Shown piece by piece: positions 56,902 to 64,000 of a stretch of 64,000 nucleotides of DNA (positions are counted from its first letter, which is position 1; every line of letters starts with the position of its first letter). The position numbers and the translations under genes are program-made. The notes beneath the pieces are model-generated. The model was not told the DNA's origin and ran no database searches. It worked only from the letters and a program-made list of their open reading frames with translations. Source of the stretch: Periconia sp. R9002 (lineage: Eukaryota; Ascomycota; Dothideomycetes; Pleosporales; Periconiaceae); NCBI GenBank assembly GCA_023627715.1, contig JAMAHW010000002.1, forward strand, positions 186,001 to 250,000, written 5' to 3'.

Positions 56902-57678
56902 CTACGCCCCCACAAGGATCTTTTCCGCCTCGCTTCTTAACGCAGCCAGAGCCACGTTCCGGAGTGTTGGTCCAACACTTATCCTAGCTACACCGATTTG
57001 AGCCAACTGCTCAATCGTCAAACCATCGGACGGCCACTTCAGCCTCACGCTGAGTCTCCCAGAAAATTCGGCGACCAGGCGCTCAACTTCTACTTTAGAT
57101 ACCTCTCGTTTTCCTCCCCAAACGAAAACGGTAGTGGCACCGGCTCCAAGATACTGCTTGCCCCTTTCAATCACTTCGTCGAGCTGGCCTCCCAAGACGA
57201 GCGTGTCACAACGGGCGTTGACGACAAAATCAGGAACTTCACGGCTTGCGGCTACCGCTAGAACGAGGCGAACGCGCGATGCAGCCACAGATACCGGATA
57301 TGGCTTGCCCCTCGCCATTTCCACGTCCTCGAGGTTAACGCCGACAACCCCTACATCGATCAGGCGGCCGATATTTTCCTCGAGAGCATCTCCATAACCG
57401 TCCTGAACATCGACCGTCAGCGGCTTATCTGTAAGCTTAGCGACGGCAGCGATGCTCTGCACAAAGGCTAGGTTGGTCTCGAAGTTCAGATCCTCGTCTT
57501 GCAGACCAGCAGCCTGGGCAATGGCGTAACTGGTCGTAGCAAGGGCATCGGTCCCAGGGAGTGAGGCGACCGCCTCGGCTGACAGACGGTCGTAGACATT
57601 GGTAAGAACCAGGGGCCTGCCTCTCCGCTGGTGGAGAGCCTTGAAAGCTTTCGCAGTATTGTTGGTGACTGTAGTCAT
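56902..57678 (-). CDS. PEP mutase / isocitrate lyase superfamily enzyme
   Basis: Single exon, 258 aa, start ATG 57678. It has the family's phosphoenolpyruvate-mutase/ICL barrel motifs in order: RPLVLTNVYD at the N-terminus, LTVDVQDGYGDA (metal-binding Asp cluster), GVNLEDVE, VVNARCDTL, and GVARISVGP near the C-terminus. Members make or break C-C or C-P bonds next to a carboxylate (2-methylisocitrate lyase, oxaloacetate hydrolase, carboxyPEP mutase). The catalytic Cys loop of lyases (K-K-C-G-H) is absent, so a lyase of the methylisocitrate type is unlikely. The substrate is unknown. It lies directly downstream of the PKS on the same strand and may or may not belong to that cluster. Confidence 0.83.
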   Translation of the reverse strand: MTTVTNNTAKAFKALHQRRGRPLVLTNVYDRLSAEAVASLPGTDALATTSYAIAQAAGLQDEDLNFETNLAFVQSIAAVAKLTDKPLTVDVQDGYGDALEENIGRLIDVGVVGVNLEDVEMARGKPYPVSVAASRVRLVLAVAASREVPDFVVNARCDTLVLGGQLDEVIERGKQYLGAGATTVFVWGGKREVSKVEVERLVAEFSGRLSVRLKWPSDGLTIEQLAQIGVARISVGPTLRNVALAALRSEAEKILVGA

Positions 57679-58558
57679 GGTTCTTTGTTATTCGAGTCTG
57701 TGTAGCTTGCGTGTGTATTGGAAATTCAGCTGGGTGAAAGGGAAATATCACGGAGGAGCTATGCCCTTATATTTAGTTTTCATAACAACAATATCTATTA
57801 GAAATAATCTTAAGCAGTTCAGCAAGACATATATGTGTAACACATGACAGCAGCACAAGCCAGGCCATTAAACTCATGTGGTCGATAGAACGCGGAGGCT
57901 TCTGTAGGTTAAGCACATATGGTTTAGTCTATATGCAGGTGGTAATCCGAGGACGTGATAGTTCTCTGCATGGAGAGTGAAACTGGCTAAACATCTTGTC
58001 ATAAACAGTAAGCACGCTTATTTTGCATCTAAAGTAAATACGATTAATAATCTTTCACCGGGGGCGTGGGATAAGATAGGTATATGCGATTAACCAACAA
58101 ATAACTTCAGAGCGTTGGTCGGTTCTGGGTGTAAGCAAGCAAGCGGTGGACACTTATAACCACCACATGATTGTATTGATCTATCCTTGACGGCTGACTA
58201 CGCTACTGCTTACCTTTTAGTTCCTTAAAGTATGAAAAGTTCGCGGTATTCCTAAGAAGACAGCAAGCAAGATAAGTCATTCTTCCGCCATTCCAGCGTT
58301 CATCATCCGCAAAAGTCCTCATCGGGGGACCCGAAAATTTCTGGTTTCATCATCTACCCTGGCCTAATAACCACGGTCCAAGCCTCACCCGAACTATCAA
58401 CACCTACAACCACCATTACAACCCCACCCGCTAATTCCGCCCTCGTCGTCATCAAAGCCAAACTTCTTTCCAGCGATCTTTTAGGGGCAAGAGACGCAGG
58501 CATCCAGATGTGATTCAATGTGGGTTGAGATGCAGACGGAAACCACTTAGACTAGTTG
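57679..58558. other. Intergenic downstream of PKS
   Basis: No gene with a start codon. A plus-strand frame without ATG stays open from 58256 to 58513 (see findings). Confidence 0.4.
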
Positions 58559-61500
58559 TTACACGTCCTGCTTGACCAACGTGCTACGTGCGATTAGCAA
58601 CGACACCAGCTCGTCCAGACTCGCATTGCCAAGAATTTCAAAAGTGGCAATGTCTGCGCTCATATCTCTTGCGAACCAATTTCTGAGCTCTACTGCAACT
58701 AGAGAGTCAACACCCATGGCGTGCAGCGGGGCTCTGCATTTGACACGTCGTTGTTCCTGCTCTTCTGGGAACGTCCCTGGCAAAACACCGTTCAAGCGGT
58801 CAATGAGCGCTGAAATCACTATACTCTTCAATTCCAAACTATCTGTCGTCTTCTGGAGTGCGAGACTGAGTTTTTCGCCTTTATGTCCCTGCAAACCGGT
58901 TGCCTGGTTTGATAACGCTTCGCGGGTGCTTGAAGTCTCGCGCAGTGCCCTAAACAATGGCTGTTGCATCCACCAGGGTTCCTCAATTCCACGTGCACGG
59001 AATTCTTCAGGAAGGCCAAGTCCCACTATGATCTGACAGTCTTTAGGATGTGAGATGGTGTATTCGAGCAGTCCCAAAAACGTGTCTGGCTCGACTGAAT
59101 GGAGACCGTCTGTATTCGCTAACCGCTCTCTCGTTTCAGGTGCGTCTGCTAGATAGCCTTTAGATAACATCATGCCAAGGTCGATAGCACTGGCATTTAG
59201 GCCCTTCGAGACTCGAAATCGGGCTAATGCATCCTGGAATGTGTTGCCTGCGGCATAGTTGCTTTGTCCAACGCTACCGATAACACCTGCTACAGACGAC
59301 AACATGACAAAGAAGTCGAGGTCTTGAGGTAGTAGGGTATGGAGATTCCACGATCCGTCCACCTTTGATTGCAGAGGGACGGTAAAGTCGCTGTAGGTCA
59401 TGTTCTCAAACACAGAGTCCTATAATTCGTCAGTCATTATCGTTGGCGCCCGTGAAATGGAAATACAAACCTTTAAAGACATTGAAGCTTGAATGCACCC
59501 TCGTACAGGTGGTAATTTGGAAGAACTTAGGATTGCTTGCAGTGACTCTTTTGAGCTTATATCACAACAAGGAGTCTCAATTTGAACACCTCTGGTCTTC
59601 AATTCGTGGATGAAGCTACCAGCGTGGTTCTGATCAACTGTGGAACGAGATAGCAACAAAAGATTCCGAGCACCCCTTGCCGTCATCCAATTCGCTATGA
59701 GCTGACCAAGTCCTCCAAGGCCGCCTGCTATCACATATGTGGATTCCTTATCAAACATACATCTTGTTCGAGAATCGATCGAGGCCTACATACGAGTAAG
59801 TATTGGGCGTTCCATTGTCGCTTTGCGACGTACCTGTACCAATGCATCCTTCTGTATTTCAACAATAACTTTACCGTACGAGTCTCCACTTGAAAGATGC
59901 CTCAGTGCGTCTTCCAATTCATTTATACCGAACTTTTGAATATGATTGGGTACAATGTTGTACTCGATAACCCATTGGAAAACATTGTTCAGCAGCTTTG
60001 AAGTCGTTTCTGGGCATTCCCGGATCATGGCAGCGAGATCAACCGAAGCAAACAGTGTGTTTGCGGAAAATGGAGCCATATTAAGCGAGGACCTTTCCCG
60101 AATATCTTTCTTACCAATCTCAATAAAACGTCCATACGGCGCAATGCATTCCCAGCTCGCGTTCAAGAGCTCTCCAGTCAGGGAGTTTAAAACAACGTCG
60201 ACTCCAACTCCTTGGGTCATCCTACGTATTGTATCCCGAAATCGGCTGTCGCGACTCGACATGATGCGCGCTGGATCCAGCTCGTAGTGATTAAGTAGGA
60301 GTTTCTTCTTTTTTTCTGATCCAACAGTTACAAAAACGGATGCACCGATATGAATGGCTATTTGGAGTGCTGCTTGCCCTGTGCCCCCAGCAGCTGAGTG
60401 TATTAATACTGATTCTCCTTTCTGAAGGCCTGCAATATCAACAAGGGCACGATACGCAGTCGAGTAGTTGACTGGGATCGAGGCGGCTTGAACCCTCGAA
60501 AGGTTTTTAGGAAATTGAACAGCCAAGCATGCCGTTGTACGAACGAATCTTCGATATGCGTCTAGTGCAAAGGCGGCCACTTCATCACCTGGACTCAAGC
60601 CAACGACGTTCGAACCAGTGCGATGCACAACACCAACGACTTCTAATCCGACGAAATTCTCATCAAGCAGTCCCAGAAGCGCGAGACTGTCCATGAAGTT
60701 GCAACCGATGACTTTCACTTCTATCTCAATCTCATCAGGTTGCAGCGGGCGGTCAGTGTCCAGGTCTTCGACGAACTGTAAGGAGGTCAATCCAGACCCG
60801 TTGTTGATGTCAAGCTTCAGTGGAATGTCGTCCACGAAGCACTGGGGCTGATTAAGATGCCTTCTACTGTTCTCATTGATGCTTTTGACGATGGTTGGAT
60901 GCTTTACTAGCCGGCTAATATGCGCAACTCCACCGACGCCAATGTATTCAGGTTCGTATTGCCCACCCTCTTCTACATTCCGCATCGATTTAAACACATC
61001 GACCACAATTTGCGCATGGCTATCAGAGTTGTATTCCTCGGATGCTAATGCGAGTGACCCGAGCTTAAGATTGATATTTTCGCGTCGGACAGAGCGGGCC
61101 AGTCCTTGAATGAGTCCATAGCCGAGACCGGTAGAGGTTTGACTGCTTTCACCACATACCCAGAGTATTGATGAACACGTTTTGACAAGTGCTCGAATAG
61201 CGTTAAATGTCTTTTCAGAGCGCAACGATGAACCTGGGGTGGGATCAATACTCAATAATATGCAGTGTGTACCGGGCGCTATAGTTGCTGCCATTCCCTC
61301 CAGAGATCCGAGCATGCTCCCCATTGCAAGCTTGTCCCACAGTGTGAGACGTATCTTATCCGCTAGCACCATCGTGAATGGGCTGTTTAAATCCGTTAGG
61401 ATTAAGGGCCACTCCATGATGTTGGTAAGTGACTGAGGGCGAGGTATCTCATCTTGCGCCACGCTGGTGATGAGAACACTTGTCTCATGACACTCCTCCG

Positions 61501-64000
61501 TTACAAAATCTCGGAATTCGACATCTATACCTGAGTAGCCGTTTTTCTTGAATAAATCTCTCCATTGACTGGTGTGTACACAGGGAGAGGACTGACGGGA
61601 TTTTTCAATACCAAGCCACCATCCGGGTAGCAATCCAAATGCGAAACCCATTCTAAGATTATTTGGCTTGACGTTCTCATGTACAATCAATCTCCCTCCT
61701 GGCTTCAGCAAGGCTCTTACATTTTGCAGCGTCCCTGATAAATCGTGTGTCGCATGAAGTGAGCTACCTGCTACGACTAAATCGTAGGATCCCGCTTCGA
61801 TGTTTTCTGTATCTGCTGGGTTCTCAATGTCCAATGTGGTAAATTGCATCATCGGAAATTTGACAGCGAATTCATTTTGTGCCGCAGAAATGAGTGATGG
61901 CGATATGTCCGTGAAGTTATATCTTGAGAAGCGACAAGCGGCAGCATGATCACTGCCATTTCTCAGATCACATAACCCTCGCAAGACAATTCTAGTAGTT
62001 GAACCTGTGCCTGCGCCCACTTCAAGTATTCGCAAGCCGGGATTTTTGTGCGAAAGGAGATCAATGTAACGGGCGAGTGATTCACCGCATCGTGAATATT
62101 CGTTCATCTCATTGTAAAAATCCGTCGCATAGTCATCCCCAAAAAGTAACTGCAGGGCGTCAAGTCTACCAGTCACTAACTCCAGTAGGTTGTCAGTCAC
62201 GGCAAGGTAAAAATTCCAAATCTTGTCTTCTTGAATGCGCTTTCTGGCTTGACTCAATGCTTCTGGATCTTGCTCCAGAAAGTCGCATCGAGCTTGAACT
62301 TTCGGGTAATGGCCAGAGAAAAAGGAGGTAGCTTGACTATGCATCCATTCCACGTATTTACAGAGGTGGGGTGATCTGGGGGTAATTTGGTCTTTCGCAA
62401 GTTGTTCTCGAACCTTCAGAAGGGAAAGGAATAATAATGCGTTCCCCGTGCGTTCGAGGTCGATGAGATCTTCCTCCGACGTCCGGAGCTCTATATTCTG
62501 CCAACACTGATCGAGTACTTGATGCCGCGTCATCAGTTCGATGTCAGGCTTCCAGTCTAAACGGAAATATGGATCATGCATGAGTTGATCCGCGTTGTTA
62601 CTGTTCGTCGCAATACTGGATATGCATGTTCCTTCGAAAGAGTTCACATGCACCAGAAGTTTCTCAGTCTCTTTACAAAAAACTGATATTGAAGCCTCCA
62701 TCTTTCGTTGGTTTCTCATCGTGGAGTGTGCAGAGAGAACCAAATTGTTGTTTTCAGGAAAATGCAAGCCGGTGTTGGAGATCCATAATCTATGGATTCT
62801 TTTCGGCACAATTGTGGGTATGTCAAGGTTCCCTCCCTTGCTAGCTGCCACCAAAGCGAGTTGCAAGGCCGCATCTAGGGCTGCCGGATGAACAATATGT
62901 TGCTGTTTTATCTCAATCCGTCCTTCTGTTGTGGGGTCCAACTGGGAAAGACTTGCACGTGCATGCCCCTGTTCGTCGTAATAAATATCCGCTAATCCTT
63001 GGAACGCCGGGCCATAGTCGTATCCAAATTTTGGGAACAGGTGCTTGTACAAACTGGATTTCGTAAGTTTTTTGTGCCTATTCGATATCAGTTGGTAGTT
63101 CAAGACATCCTGGTAAAAGGTGTCCTGGTATGGATCGAGGGTGCTGAACAATCTCTGATGGTCGTTTTTGCACTCCACACGCACTTTCCCATCGCAATGC
63201 TCTGCCCATTCACCGCGGAAATAGCTATACAATCGGAACTCATACAAAGTTGTACTGTTTGCTGTCACAATTTTCGCCGTGAGCGGCCTAAACCGAAGTT
63301 CAATTTCCACCTCCGTCGAAATCTCGGGAAAAACGAGCGCTTTTATGAAGTTTGCATGCTCAATTTCATATCCGAGAATGTTGAGGTCCCCAGCCAGCCT
63401 TTGAGCACCTTCCAGAACTGCCCCTATCATGGCGGCAGCCGGATACACAACTATATTGTTGATTTTGTGGTCTTCAATGAATGGAAGTTTCTCAATCCGA
63501 ATGATATTACGCCATCGGGGCTCAAGCTCATTCCAGTCTGCTGTGGGCGCACCGAGCAGGTCGTGTGCAGCCCAACGACGATATCTGAAGTCTCTGCTAA
63601 TTCGGGACTCGTGCCAGTACGTCTTTGTATCATCAAATGGATAACGCGGTAGATCCACTAGCGCGGGTGCCTGAAATGGCTCATCAGGGTTGGTTGTGTT
63701 GATCCTAGCGATATTCATTGAATGACCTAAAATATAGAGCTCTCCCATCGCCCGTTGGAAAGATTGAATACTAGGTCGATTTCGCTTTAGCACAGCTTGA
63801 TAGATTGTATCTGACCCCGGAGTAATATCGTGTATTATTTCGCTAACAGGGCCCTGGAGTGTAGAATGAGGACCGACTTCCAACAGGCTGTGAGCAAAGT
63901 GGCCTTTCACTAGATCCTGTAGTAAGCAAGTCAAGGCCGCCGAAAATCTTACTGGAGATACTAGATTTGCTATCCAATACTGCGGTGTCCTTAACTGTTC
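58559..64000 (-). CDS. Highly reducing polyketide synthase, C-terminal part (AT end-DH-MT-ER-KR-ACP)
   Basis: Three exons seen on the - strand (64000-59834, 59785-59471, 59419-58559), phase 0 throughout; the first continues beyond the window, where KS and most of AT must lie. About 1,780 residues are visible. Order: AT tail (YWIANLVSPVRF), DH with the active His at 63467-63469 in EDHKINNIVVYP and HPAALDAALQ, C-methyltransferase (ILEVGAGTGSTT, VHENVKP), ER (GCNFMDSLALLG, HSAAGGTGQAALQ), KR (GGLGGLGQL, and SSVAG...SNYAAGN), and ACP with MGVDSL (Ser for phosphopantetheine). It ends after ACP with no release domain, as is usual for HR-PKS. All reducing domains look intact, so a reduced, methylated chain is expected; the product is unknown. 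In the DH motif HxxxGxxxxP the Gly is Asn. Confidence 0.95.

Overview
The window is nuclear DNA of a filamentous ascomycete (Pezizomycotina). The evidence is many short introns of about 46-100 bp, often with CTAAC or CTGAC branch sites, and family content typical of such fungi: CFEM receptor, HET protein, Zn2Cys6 regulator, UstYa-like protein, GH7 cellulase and highly reducing polyketide synthase. The mix recalls Leotiomycetes, but the class cannot be proven from this sequence alone. I see no rRNA, no convincing tRNA, no CRISPR array and no intact transposon.

Left part (1-10.7 kb): a berberine-bridge-type FAD oxidase, a class I terpene cyclase resembling the cyclase half of fused diterpene/sesterterpene synthases, and a cytochrome P450, all on the + strand. 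This is a plausible small terpenoid gene group. A tandem pair of unknown F-box-like genes sits inside it; one copy is disrupted.

Conserved block (11-25 kb): PEX3, a GT8 glycosyltransferase, a long coiled-coil protein, a beta-carbonic anhydrase, an F-box-like protein, a small conserved protein and an HSL-type esterase.

Environment-facing and accessory part (25-51 kb): a GH7 endoglucanase beside a CFEM seven-helix receptor. Then come a second P450, an MFS exporter, a UstYa-like (DUF3328) protein, a PHS1-type dehydratase, a Zn2Cys6 regulator with a repeat-rich CCAAT promoter, and a metallo-beta-lactamase-like protein. These are followed by a second regulator without a zinc cluster, a secreted alpha/beta hydrolase, and a secreted kievitone-hydratase/Diels-Alderase-like protein.

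Right part (51-64 kb): degraded coding remnants, an ankyrin-HET protein interrupted by an in-frame TAG, a PEP-mutase/isocitrate-lyase-family enzyme, and the C-terminal ~1,780 residues of a highly reducing PKS (end of AT, then DH-MT-ER-KR-ACP) that runs off the right edge.

Exon boundaries were assigned by eye from reading frame, splice-site consensus and family conservation. All multi-exon models keep the frame, but individual junctions flagged below are uncertain. No database search was possible.
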